NCBI RefSeq assembly: GCF_002591895.1
Contig: NZ_NISX01000001.1
Span: 141,431 to 205,430, forward strand
Direction: 5' to 3'
Length of the DNA stretch: 64,000 nucleotides
DNA from: Lacimicrobium alkaliphilum
GTDB taxonomy: Bacteria; Pseudomonadota; Gammaproteobacteria; Enterobacterales; Alteromonadaceae
The notes under the pieces are model-generated. The model did no database searches. It saw only the letters and a program-made list of their open reading frames with translations, and was not told where the DNA came from. Each line of letters opens with the position of its first letter. Positions within the stretch are counted from its first letter, which is position 1. Made by a program: the position numbers and the translations under genes. Below, piece after piece: positions 54,328 through 64,000 of the stretch.

Positions 54328-57300
54328 ATGTTACCCCAAGTCGACGCCCTGTCATCTGTTGAAAAAAACTATCTGGACTATCTGAAGGCGCTGCCAGCGG
54401 CAGGCTTTAGTGGTGATATTGAAACCAGTTATGCCAGCCGGCTGGCCGTGGCAACGGATAACTCGGTGTATCAGAAACTACCACAGGCGGTGGTATTTCC
54501 CCGCAGTGTTGAGGATCTGCAGTGTATTGGCCAGTTGGCTGAGTTGCATGGGGATGTGCGCTTTTCGGCCCGTGGTGGCGGTACCGGTACCAATGGTCAG
54601 TCTCTGACCTCCGGAATTGTGGTGGATCTGTCGCGGTATATGAACCGCATTCTGGATTTCAATGCCGAACAGGGCTGGGTAAAAGTTGAGGCCGGGGTGG
54701 TCAAAGACCAGCTCAATGACTTTCTGCGCCCGCACGGGTTCTTTTTTGCACCGGATCTTTCCACCAGTAACCGCGCCACCATTGGCGGTATGATCAATAC
54801 CGATGCCTCAGGGCAGGGCTCACTGGTGTACGGTAAAACCAGTGATCATGTACTCTCCCTCCGATCTGTGCTGGCTGATGGCAGCCTGCTGGACACTCAC
54901 CCCATACCCATTGAACAGGCCAGAGAACAGGCTAGTCAGAACACGCCTGTTGGCAAGGTGGTTAAACAGGTACTCCAAAGCTGTGAGCAAAAGCGTGAGC
55001 AGATCCTGGCTAAATTTCCGCGCCTGAACCGTTTTCTGACCGGCTACGATCTTGAGCATGTGTTTGATGAGTCGATGCAGCACTTTGACCTCAGCCGCGT
55101 TATCACAGGCTCTGAGGGTTCGCTGGCTTTTGTGGCAGAGGCAAAACTCAATGTAACGCCTATTGCGAGGTACAAGACTCTGGTAAACGTAAAATACGAC
55201 TCTTTTGAATCGGCCCTGCGCCACGCACCAGAAATGGTAGCCGCACAAGCGACTTCTGTGGAAACCGTCGACAGCAAAGTACTTAATCTGGCCAGAGAGG
55301 ACATTATCTGGCATTCGGTCAGCGAACTGATCGAGGATGTGCCGAATAAGACGCTGCTGGGCCTGAATATGGTGGAGTACAACAGCGAAGATGCTGATGA
55401 TATGGACGCCAAGGTGGAAAACCTCTGTGCCCGTCTGGATCATTGTATTGAAGACGGCGAGGCCGGGGTGATTGGCTATCAGCTGACCCATGACGTCTCC
55501 CAGATTAATAAAATCTATGCCATGCGCAAAAAAGCCGTGGGCCTGTTGGGTAAAACCAAAGGTGAACAAAAGCCGGTGGCCTTTGCCGAGGATACAGCGG
55601 TGCCACCGGAGAAGCTGGCCGATTTTATTATGGAGTTCCGCGCACTACTGGATAGTAAAGGCCTTAATTACGGCATGTTCGGCCATGTGGATGCCGGCGT
55701 GTTGCATGTGCGCCCGGCACTGGATCTCTGCGATCCACAGCAGGAAAAACTGATGCAGGAAATTTCCGATCAGGTGGTGGCCCTGGTGGCCAAATATGGC
55801 GGCCTGATGTGGGGTGAGCACGGCAAGGGCTATCGCAGTGAATACGGCCCGGCGTTTTTTGGTGAGGAATTATTTACTGAGCTTCGGCACATTAAAGACG
55901 CCTTTGATCCCTTAAATAAAATGAACCCGGGTAAAATCTGCACGCCTTTTGGCTCTGAAGAATCACTGGTCAGAGTGGGGGATACCAAACGTGGCAGCTA
56001 TGACAGACAGATCCCGGTTGCAGTACGCGAGGCGTTTGAACCGGCCATGAGTTGTAACGGTAATGGCCTGTGTTTTAATTACGACACTACCTCACCCATG
56101 TGCCCGTCGAGTAAAATCACCCGCGACCGGCGCCATAGCCCCAAAGGCCGGGCCGGTCTGATGCGCGAATGGCTGCGGTTGCTGTCGAATCAGGGCAGCG
56201 ATATCAATCAGCTGGAGCAATCGCAGGTAACGCCATCGTTATGGAAACGTCTGCGAAACAGTGGTGATAAGTCGCAAAATGACGACTTCTCTCATCAGGT
56301 GATGGAAGCCATGGACGGCTGTCTGGCCTGTAAAGCCTGCGCCAGTCAGTGCCCGGTGAATGTGGATGTGCCGGGATTTCGTGCCCGCTTTTTAAGTCTG
56401 TATTACAGTCGTTATGCCAGACCCATGAAAGATTATCTGGTAGCTAATATTGAAAAAATGGCGCCGCTGCTGGCGAAAATGCCCGCGCTGGTAAATGGCA
56501 TTATGGGCCTTAAACCGGTCAAAGGGTTGCTTAAAAACCGTATCGGCTATGTAGATGCGCCGGTGTTATCTACGCCAGTGCTGACCCGGCGTATTCCTGC
56601 CGCCACAAAATTTGATCTGTCAGCCCTGCAGCGTTTAAGTGAGGATGAGCGTCAGCAATATGTGCTGATTGTGCAGGATCCTTTTACCAGCTTTTATGAA
56701 GCCGAAGTGGTGGCCGACTTGGTGAAGCTGGCTGAGAAACTGGGGCTGAAACCTGCAGTCTTGCCCTTTAAACCCAACGGTAAACCTCAGCATGTTAAGG
56801 GATTTTTAAAGGAGTTTGCATCCACTGCGAGAAATTCTGCGGATTTCCTCAATCAGGTAAATCAGCTAGGTATTCCTCTGGTGGGCATCGATCCTTCCAT
56901 GGTGCTCTGTTACCGGGATGAATACAGCAAGGTTTTTGGCAAAGAGCGGGGCGATTTTCAGGTATTGCTGGTGCATGAATGGTTACAGCGTCTTGAGCTT
57001 CCCAAAGTGAAACAAAAGGCAGAGACTGACTACGCACTGTTTGCCCATTGCACAGAGAAAACGGCGCTACCCGGTGCAGAGAAACAGTGGCAACAACTGT
57101 TTGCCAATGCAGGAATAAAGCTGACTCCGGTGTCGGTGGGTTGTTGTGGCATGGCCGGTACTTATGGTCATGAAACAGCACACTTCGAGCATTCTGTGGG
57201 TATTTTTAATCTGAGCTGGCAGCAGGCGATAAATGAATATCAGCCGCACCAGGTGCTGGCTACAGGCTATTCATGCCGTAGCCAAACCGCTAGAATAGAG

Positions 57301-57354
57301 GGCTTTAAACCTAAGCATCCGCTACAGGCCTTGCTGGCAGTAATTGAGGAATAA
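54328..57354 (+). CDS. ydiJ: FAD/Fe-S D-2-hydroxyacid dehydrogenase, YdiJ type
   Basis: 1008 residues from the ATG at 54328; an ATG at 54295 gives 1019 but sits within a TATAAT promoter element, while E. coli YdiJ (MIPQIS...) aligns with the later start. N-terminal FAD-binding PCMH domain (VVFPRSVEDL, ARGGGTGTNGQSLTSG, GGMINTDASGQGSLVYG), FAD-oxidase C domain (HVDAGVLHVRP), a ferredoxin-type domain with CNGNGLC...MCPSSKIT and CLACKACASQCPVN, and a C-terminal CCG domain (VGCCGMAGTYGHE). It should oxidise a D-2-hydroxyacid (D-2-hydroxyglutarate or D-lactate) into the quinone pool. A DUF4826 gene follows by 5 bp. Confidence 0.92.
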   Translation: MLPQVDALSSVEKNYLDYLKALPAAGFSGDIETSYASRLAVATDNSVYQKLPQAVVFPRSVEDLQCIGQLAELHGDVRFSARGGGTGTNGQSLTSGIVVDLSRYMNRILDFNAEQGWVKVEAGVVKDQLNDFLRPHGFFFAPDLSTSNRATIGGMINTDASGQGSLVYGKTSDHVLSLRSVLADGSLLDTHPIPIEQAREQASQNTPVGKVVKQVLQSCEQKREQILAKFPRLNRFLTGYDLEHVFDESMQHFDLSRVITGSEGSLAFVAEAKLNVTPIARYKTLVNVKYDSFESALRHAPEMVAAQATSVETVDSKVLNLAREDIIWHSVSELIEDVPNKTLLGLNMVEYNSEDADDMDAKVENLCARLDHCIEDGEAGVIGYQLTHDVSQINKIYAMRKKAVGLLGKTKGEQKPVAFAEDTAVPPEKLADFIMEFRALLDSKGLNYGMFGHVDAGVLHVRPALDLCDPQQEKLMQEISDQVVALVAKYGGLMWGEHGKGYRSEYGPAFFGEELFTELRHIKDAFDPLNKMNPGKICTPFGSEESLVRVGDTKRGSYDRQIPVAVREAFEPAMSCNGNGLCFNYDTTSPMCPSSKITRDRRHSPKGRAGLMREWLRLLSNQGSDINQLEQSQVTPSLWKRLRNSGDKSQNDDFSHQVMEAMDGCLACKACASQCPVNVDVPGFRARFLSLYYSRYARPMKDYLVANIEKMAPLLAKMPALVNGIMGLKPVKGLLKNRIGYVDAPVLSTPVLTRRIPAATKFDLSALQRLSEDERQQYVLIVQDPFTSFYEAEVVADLVKLAEKLGLKPAVLPFKPNGKPQHVKGFLKEFASTARNSADFLNQVNQLGIPLVGIDPSMVLCYRDEYSKVFGKERGDFQVLLVHEWLQRLELPKVKQKAETDYALFAHCTEKTALPGAEKQWQQLFANAGIKLTPVSVGCCGMAGTYGHETAHFEHSVGIFNLSWQQAINEYQPHQVLATGYSCRSQTARIEGFKPKHPLQALLAVIEE

Positions 57355-57359
57355 TAATA

Positions 57360-57779
57360 ATGACACAACAACAACAGCCAATGAGCGAACAGGACGTTTC
57401 CGCGTGGGTTAAACAACAGTTGCAGAAGTGCACTAAGTTTCTGGCGGAAAAAGGCATCATCGTCGCCAGTGTAAAAATGGAAGACAGCCGTTATCTGGTG
57501 CCCTGGGTTACCGCCTGGAAAGTGCAGAGCACTGATGGTAAATATTACTGGGCGGTAGCCGGAGATCTGCCTACTGATGTGTTGCCGCTGTCAGCGGCCA
57601 AAGACGCCAGAGCCGCATTGCGCCATCTGGCTCTGGGCTGGCAGATGAAATCAGAAAATATCCGTCACGCATCGGCCGATGATAAGACTCAGCAGGAGTT
57701 TGCCGATTTGCTGGACAATAAATCACAGCTTTTGTACCAGATGACAGAGCAGGATCAGGTCTGGGCGAAAAGTCAGTAG
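57360..57779 (+). CDS. DUF4826 family protein
   Basis: 139 residues: SEQDVSAWVKQQLQKCTKFLAEKGI, then YLVPWVTAWKVQS and KYYWAVAGDLPTDVLPLSAA, the compact pattern of DUF4826 in Alteromonadales and Vibrionales. Soluble, alpha+beta, no catalytic motif seen. It begins 5 bp after ydiJ and is surely co-transcribed. Function unknown. Confidence 0.78.
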   Translation: MTQQQQPMSEQDVSAWVKQQLQKCTKFLAEKGIIVASVKMEDSRYLVPWVTAWKVQSTDGKYYWAVAGDLPTDVLPLSAAKDARAALRHLALGWQMKSENIRHASADDKTQQEFADLLDNKSQLLYQMTEQDQVWAKSQ

Positions 57780-57790
57780 TCTCTGAACAC

Positions 57791-57813
57791 AAAAAAGGGG
57801 CCAGTCTGGCCCC
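57791..57813 (-). terminator. Intrinsic terminator after the GNAT gene
   Basis: GGGGCCA-N3-TGGCCCC stem (57797-57813) with six T residues on the minus strand (A-run 57791-57796). It may also help stop ydiJ-DUF4826 transcripts, though without a T-run on that strand. Confidence 0.88.
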
Positions 57814-57844
57814 TGTGGTAATAATAAAAAACATGAAAATCCGT

Positions 57845-58303
57845 TCAGTGGGTTAATTCCACCTTCGGCAAACTGAATGCTTCGATATTGCAAACCATTC
57901 TCTGGCGGGGAATACCTGCATCCATATAAACGGCACCGACCGGATGAAACCCTCTTTTTTGATAATCATTCACGCCTTCCAGCTCACACTGTATGCTGAC
58001 ACTTTCTAGTCCCTGTGCTCTGGCTATCGACAGCAATGCAGAAAATAACTTCTGATACACTTGCGGCTTGCGACAACCATTGATAACGGCTATCCGACCA
58101 ATCTCTCCGGCAGGAGTGATGCGCCCTGTGGCGATTTCTTCCCCCTGCTCATCGCAGATCAGCACGTGGCAGGCATTGTGATCCTGCTGGTCAAACTCCA
58201 CGTCCTTGGGGATGCGCCATTCACAGACAAACACTTTTTCTCTGAGTTTAGTGAGCTCTTTTCTGGCACTCATCCAGTCGACATTTTTGGTAGTTAAAGA
58301 CAT
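57845..58303 (-). CDS. GNAT-family N-acetyltransferase
   Basis: 152 residues. Acetyl-CoA site GEIGRIAVINGCRKPQVYQKL (a variant of the R/Q-x-x-G-x-G/A loop), preceded by HNACHVLICDEQGEEIATGRI and followed by YQKRGFHPVG. The layout resembles ElaA-like members. Single gene with its own terminator. Substrate unknown. Confidence 0.82.
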   Translation of the reverse strand: MSLTTKNVDWMSARKELTKLREKVFVCEWRIPKDVEFDQQDHNACHVLICDEQGEEIATGRITPAGEIGRIAVINGCRKPQVYQKLFSALLSIARAQGLESVSIQCELEGVNDYQKRGFHPVGAVYMDAGIPRQRMVCNIEAFSLPKVELTH

Positions 58304-58376
58304 CGAACTGGCCTCCGGTATTCACACGGCGCTTAATTGCCCCGATCTTTGAGTGTAAGATCTGATTAAAAAATAA

Positions 58377-59648
58377 TCAAATGGCCAGCTGCCGCTGGCC
58401 GGCTCTTATACTGTGGGTGTCGGGTTCTGCCTTCCGATCCAGCCAGTAAGTATGGTATTTACCCATACCCTTAATCAGAATTTTGCCCCTGTGACTGAAG
58501 TCAAAGTGATGCCGTACCAGCCTGTAGGTGTATTCGGAGACCTGAATGCGATTGCTGACGCCCTGGCTTTCCATTCGTGATGCCAGATTGACGCTGTCAC
58601 CCCACAGGTCATAGCTGAACTTGTTGGTGCCTATTACCCCAGCCACCACTTCACCGGTATTGATACCGATGCGCAGGCCATTGGAAATGTTGTACAGGCC
58701 GCTGACTCTGTCAAAACACTCCAGAATATCCAGTGCACAGCGGCAGGTGCGCAGTGCATGGTCGGGTCTGTAATCAGGAACGCCGCAAACGGCCATATAC
58801 TCATCGCCATTGGTTTTAATTTTTTCCAGACCGTGGGTTTTCAGCAAGGTATCGAATTCGCCGTACAATTCACTCAAAAAAGCGACCAGCTGTTCCGGTG
58901 AGCGGCTGTTAGTAATATCGGTAAAATGACTGATATCGGCAAACAGTATGGTGGCGCTGCTGTGGTAATCAGCCAGGGTTTTGGGGCTGCTCTTGAGGCG
59001 TTCAGCAATGGATTCGGGCAGAATATTTAAAAGCAGCTTGTGTGAACGGCTTTGTTCCTTGTAAAGCTTACTCCAGCTGCTGATATGGTCACGGCGGATA
59101 AAATAGGCGCAGAGCAGGGAGGCCAGGGCAAAGCTGATATGAGTGACCTGTCTCACCGCCTGTTGATACTCTCCCTGATAGGTGATGCCAAGATAATTAA
59201 TCTCCTCATAGGCCAGCACCACAAACAACAGCACAAAGATGCTGACACTAAGCCAGATAAGACGGTTTTCATCGGCCTTATACAGAAAAGGGCTGATCAC
59301 ACAGCCCTGAATCAGAAACAAATGGGTGGCGCTGTAGTGGCCGAGATACAGGCTGGATAGGATAATAAAGCTGGCAAAACAGAGGATAAGAATACGCCGG
59401 GCGAGTGCGGGTTTGCCCAGATGGCTTGCCAGGGGCACCAGCGGGCAGATAAGACAGTGAATGAGCAGTAATATCGACTGCAGATCACCGCCTTGTGACC
59501 AGTACATCAGATGCAGGGGCAAATGCATCAGTAAAACGATCAACACCAGCAGTGCCAACAGGTTGGTCAGTCTGGCCGGGCTCACATCCTGCCGCCAGTT
59601 TTTATCAATGCCGGCCCAAATCCACGCTCTGAGTAAATGAATAGTCAT
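58377..59648 (-). CDS. Membrane-bound class III adenylate cyclase
   Basis: 423 residues from the ATG at 59648 (AAGGA 7 bp upstream; the frame opens earlier at a TTG). Six membrane helices (about 30-190) precede a class III catalytic domain: TILFADISHFTDI and the second metal Asp in KIKTNGDEYMAVCG, then SYDLWGDSVNLASRME. The Lys in KTNGD and Asp in DLWGD are the adenine-specifying residues, and the Asn-Arg transition-state pair (NLASR) is present, so it should make cAMP. A short signalling helix (KLYKEQSRSHKLLLNILPE) joins the two parts. It is single; the signal is unknown. Confidence 0.88.
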   Translation of the reverse strand: MTIHLLRAWIWAGIDKNWRQDVSPARLTNLLALLVLIVLLMHLPLHLMYWSQGGDLQSILLLIHCLICPLVPLASHLGKPALARRILILCFASFIILSSLYLGHYSATHLFLIQGCVISPFLYKADENRLIWLSVSIFVLLFVVLAYEEINYLGITYQGEYQQAVRQVTHISFALASLLCAYFIRRDHISSWSKLYKEQSRSHKLLLNILPESIAERLKSSPKTLADYHSSATILFADISHFTDITNSRSPEQLVAFLSELYGEFDTLLKTHGLEKIKTNGDEYMAVCGVPDYRPDHALRTCRCALDILECFDRVSGLYNISNGLRIGINTGEVVAGVIGTNKFSYDLWGDSVNLASRMESQGVSNRIQVSEYTYRLVRHHFDFSHRGKILIKGMGKYHTYWLDRKAEPDTHSIRAGQRQLAI

Positions 59649-59667
59649 GCCAGGTCCTTCTGCCAAT

Positions 59668-59692
59668 AAAAAAGCCCGGTTAAACCGGGCTT
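59668..59692 (-). terminator. Intrinsic terminator after purB
   Basis: AAGCCCGGTT-A-AACCGGGCTT stem (59672-59692) with a T-run on the minus strand from the A residues at 59668-59673. It separates the mnmA-hflD-purB transcript from the cyclase gene. Confidence 0.9.
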
Positions 59693-59718
59693 GTAAGTAT
59701 AGTTCAGGCTGACCAGAG

Positions 59719-61095
<1,377 letters not shown>

Positions 61096-61734
61096 TTAGG
61101 CTCCTGAAGCGTTAAGTCGTTGAAGTGCCTGTTCGGCACAGCTAAGTATGCTTTTACGGGAAAATAATATCTGTCTGCGTTTGCCACCCAACTGACGCCA
61201 CAACACGGCGGCACGAACACCGGCCAGCAAGCAGGCTCTCACCCGGTGCTGAATACTGTTCTGTTTGAGTAAGTCAGGTTCACCCGCTACCTGGATTTTC
61301 GGGCCAATGGGGCTGATCACATCTGAGTATATTCTGGCCAGATTGGCCAGCGACGGTTCATCCATCAGGTCATACAGACTTTGCTGACGTTTGATATGGG
61401 AGATGCGCTCACCCAGTTCATTCAGGCTTTTGCGGTTGCGGCTTAACTTGCGCTCTAACCCCAGAATGCTGGCAATATAGCGGGTAATTTCGGCATCCTT
61501 GGCGGCCGGTTTATTACTCAGCTGGGCCTCCAGAGTCGTGAAACCCAGAACCAGACCCGGTAGCTCACCAAATACATCTTCAATCTGTTCAGGATCGGTA
61601 ATCAGCAGGCTGTTAATGCTGGCTTTAAAGGCTTGCTCATCTGCTTTACCCTGTCGGGCAAATTGTTTTACCAGGCTGGCTGCCTGACAGACCCCGGCCA
61701 GAGCCAGTGCTTTATCGAATTCAGTATTATTCAT
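61096..61734 (-). CDS. hflD: HflD, lysogenization-linked membrane-associated protein
   Basis: 212 residues, all helical: LAGVCQAASLVKQFARQGKAD, YIASILGLERKLSRN, LRHRVRACLLAGVRAAVLWRQ-like region near 175-195, as in HflD of E. coli, which binds the phage lambda CII protein. Its own cellular role is unknown. It sits between mnmA (12 bp) and purB (3 bp), the invariant gammaproteobacterial order. Confidence 0.93.
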   Translation of the reverse strand: MNNTEFDKALALAGVCQAASLVKQFARQGKADEQAFKASINSLLITDPEQIEDVFGELPGLVLGFTTLEAQLSNKPAAKDAEITRYIASILGLERKLSRNRKSLNELGERISHIKRQQSLYDLMDEPSLANLARIYSDVISPIGPKIQVAGEPDLLKQNSIQHRVRACLLAGVRAAVLWRQLGGKRRQILFSRKSILSCAEQALQRLNASGA

Positions 61735-61746
61735 TATGTCGTCAAA

Positions 61747-62865
61747 TTAGCGGATGGTATTTTCGATGATGCCGCCACCGAGGCAGATGTCATCCTGATA
61801 AAATACGGCAGACTGGCCTGGTGTGACCGCCTTTTGTGGTTGGTCAAAATGAACCTCAAGCTGGTCGTCTTCCGTTGGCGTCCCTTTTTTTATCGGCGTA
61901 ACAGTGCAGGGGATATCCTGCTGCCGATAACGTGTTTTCACGGTGCAGCGCATAGCCTGGCCCGGCCCCTTGCCGTCTGTCCACTCAAGCTGCTTGGCCA
62001 TAAGACCTTTTGAATACAGCCTTGGGTGATCATCACCCTGACCGACGATCAGTACATTACGCTCAACATCTTTGTCCACCACATACCAGGGCTGATCGCC
62101 ATGATCTTTAAGACCACCAATGTGCAAGCCCTTGCGCTGTCCTAGTGTGTGATACATCAGGCCTTCATGCTCACCGATGACTTCACCTTCGGCGGTTTCA
62201 ATCAGCCCGGGCTGAGCGGGCAGGTAGCGGCTGAGAAAGTCTTTAAATTTACGCTCACCGATAAAACAGATGCCAGTGCTGTCTTTCTTGTCGTGGGTGA
62301 TCAGATCCTGCTCTGCGGCGATTTCCCGTACCCGTGGTTTTTCCAGATCACCAACGGGAAACAGTGTTTGCGCCAGTTGCTGTTCTTTCAAGGTATACAG
62401 GAAATAGCTTTGATCTTTATTGTCGTCCAGACCACGTCTTAACTGCCAGTGACCCTGTTGCTGGATGCGACGCACATAGTGGCCTGTGGCGATATAATCG
62501 GCGCCGAGATCTTCCGTGGCGAACTCCAGAAAGGCCTTAAATTTAATTTCCTTGTTGCACATAATATCCGGATTCGGGGTGCGACCGGCTTTATACTCGG
62601 CAAGAAAATACTCAAATACATGATCCCAGTATTCCGCAGCAAAATTAATGCTGCGTAAGGGGATATCAAGTTTGTCGGCGACCGCCTGGGCGTCCTTCAG
62701 ATCTTCGGCTGCGGCGCAGTATTCGTCATTGTCGTCTTCTTCCCAGTTTTTCATAAACAGGCCTTCCACCTTATATCCCTGCTGTTTGAGCAGGTAAGCG
62801 GAAACCGAGGAATCTACACCTCCGGACATGCCGACAATGACTTTAATCTGACTGTTATCTGACAT
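61747..62865 (-). CDS. mnmA: tRNA 2-thiouridylase MnmA
   Basis: 372 residues from the ATG at 62865 ([13 protein letters not shown]); an ATG six codons earlier is not conserved. The PP-loop [15 protein letters not shown], the first active-site Cys in [14 protein letters not shown] and the second in [13 protein letters not shown] are present, with the C-terminal beta-barrel ending ICLGGGIIE. It thiolates U34 of Lys, Glu and Gln tRNAs, taking sulfur through the Tus relay. First gene of the mnmA-hflD-purB operon. Confidence 0.97.
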   Translation of the reverse strand: MSDNSQIKVIVGMSGGVDSSVSAYLLKQQGYKVEGLFMKNWEEDDNDEYCAAAEDLKDAQAVADKLDIPLRSINFAAEYWDHVFEYFLAEYKAGRTPNPDIMCNKEIKFKAFLEFATEDLGADYIATGHYVRRIQQQGHWQLRRGLDDNKDQSYFLYTLKEQQLAQTLFPVGDLEKPRVREIAAEQDLITHDKKDSTGICFIGERKFKDFLSRYLPAQPGLIETAEGEVIGEHEGLMYHTLGQRKGLHIGGLKDHGDQPWYVVDKDVERNVLIVGQGDDHPRLYSKGLMAKQLEWTDGKGPGQAMRCTVKTRYRQQDIPCTVTPIKKGTPTEDDQLEVHFDQPQKAVTPGQSAVFYQDDICLGGGIIENTIR

Positions 62866-62962
62866 AGAAAACGGATTCACCATACAGGCCGAATTAAAAG
62901 AGCGCGAATTCTAGCAGAATTGACTGCGCCGCGCATCTGTAATGAGGGTGTTGTGGTGGTGT

Positions 62963-63502
62963 TCAGAGTTGCAGGTATTCTCCGCTGGCGATGCCATCCA
63001 GGGTCCAGTTGCCAATCCGGTAACGCACCAGTCGCAAAGTCGGGAAACCGATGTGGGCAGTCATTCGTCTGACCTGACGATTTCGCCCTTCGATAATGCT
63101 GATACTGAGCCAGGTGGTGGGAATCGACTTTCTGAATCTGACCGGCGGATTTCTGGGCCACAATTCGGGCTCTGGTATAACATTTACTCTGGCGGGTAAT
63201 GTAAAACCATCTTTTAACTCAATACCGTCGCGAAGTTTTTTCAGATCGGCCTCCTGTGGTTCGCCTTCTACCTGAACCCAGTAAGTTTTGCTGGTTTTAT
63301 TTTTAGGGTCTGCGAGTTTGTGCTGAAGTTTTCCGTCATTGGTAAGCACCAACAGCCCTTCGCTGTCTTTATCAAGTCTTCCGGCCGCATAGACGCCGGG
63401 GATCTTGATGAAATCTTTCAGGGTAGGCCGGTGTTCCTGATCCGTAAACTGGGTCAGAACACCAAAAGGTTTGTTGAATAACAATACCTGCTTTTTATTC
63501 AT
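62963..63502 (-). CDS. rluE: 23S rRNA pseudouridine(2457) synthase RluE
   Basis: 179 residues from the ATG at 63502 (GGGAG 8 bp upstream); the frame opens 24 codons earlier without support. RsuA/RluB/E/F-type synthase: [13 protein letters not shown], catalytic Asp in [19 protein letters not shown] and [16 protein letters not shown]. There is no S4 domain, which fits RluE. In E. coli rluE lies beside icd and mnmA, as here. It modifies U2457 in the peptidyl transferase region of 23S rRNA. Confidence 0.93.
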   Translation of the reverse strand: MNKKQVLLFNKPFGVLTQFTDQEHRPTLKDFIKIPGVYAAGRLDKDSEGLLVLTNDGKLQHKLADPKNKTSKTYWVQVEGEPQEADLKKLRDGIELKDGFTLPARVNVIPEPELWPRNPPVRFRKSIPTTWLSISIIEGRNRQVRRMTAHIGFPTLRLVRYRIGNWTLDGIASGEYLQL

Positions 63503-63754
63503 GGGGGCTCCCGGGTTGTACCAAAGTCTATATCTGATATTCCAAGCAGGGTTGGTATTCATTAAAATGACCATATATGATCAGCCAACACAAATCCTTA
63601 CGCAAGGGTAACCTTGTAAGATAACCATTGTAGTATTTCGTATTTTGTTGTGGCTTCGCAAAAATATCGAGCTTCAATATAACTCAGGGAAGGCATAACA
63701 TCAGCCGTTATGCTGGCCCGGAAACACATAGCAGCCTGAGACGGGCTGCCTTAA

Positions 63755-64000
<246 letters not shown>

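Noticed and set aside
54820-55569. Minus-strand open frame of 249 codons
   Set aside because: Antisense to the FAD domain of ydiJ; composition-driven shadow with no motif.

Overview
The window is chromosomal DNA from a gammaproteobacterium, most likely of the order Alteromonadales (an Alteromonadaceae relative). The reasons are synteny and gene content: mnmA-hflD-purB with rluE and a monomeric-type NADP isocitrate dehydrogenase beside them, seqA-pgm with a divergent ybfF/DUF2788/fldA group, cysB, DUF2897 and DUF4826 genes, and an UshA-type nucleotidase built as a lipoprotein. Genus assignment is inference only.

Layout. 1-12.5 kb holds housekeeping and metabolic genes (deaminase, PhnA, patatin, ushA, pantoate-reductase-like, DEAD-box helicase, amidohydrolase plus exporter, a CDGSH/glutamate-synthase fusion, BON protein). 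12.5-13.7 kb is a sparse spacer and a PAS-like protein. 13.7-27.9 kb is one 12-gene, minus-strand exopolysaccharide operon, read from 27863 down: flippase, three glycosyltransferases and a polymerase, then a PglC/PglD/PglE/PglF-like set expected to make and load a bacillosamine-type first sugar, then a beta-barrel, a short OPX export protein and a Wzc-like co-polymerase. 28-34 kb carries a D-aminoacylase, a 3-oxoacid CoA-transferase with a divergent LysR regulator, and a small histidine kinase. 34-45 kb carries cysB, fldA, ybfF, seqA, pgm, glgP, an EAL protein and astE. 45-51 kb carries small genes, a ParE-type toxin-antitoxin pair with a perfect palindromic operator, the yffB-dapE-M15 peptidase group, an EIIA-like protein without phosphorylatable histidines, and a second patatin.

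51.1-53.9 kb is the most accessory part. It has a membrane-protein gene framed by integron attC-like ends, a GIY-YIG nuclease fused to a PUA/EVE-like domain, a HicAB pair and tRNA-Val(GAC). 54-64 kb returns to core genes (ydiJ-type dehydrogenase, adenylate cyclase, purB, hflD, mnmA, rluE, start of icd).

Two non-coding repeats stand out. A 153-bp multi-hairpin sequence occurs twice in opposite orientation (29695-29847 and 53675-53827), and none of its four differences breaks a stem. A 161-bp element with about 27-bp inverted ends lies at 41903-42063, with a solo end at 12986. No CRISPR array, rRNA, transposase or integrase gene was seen.
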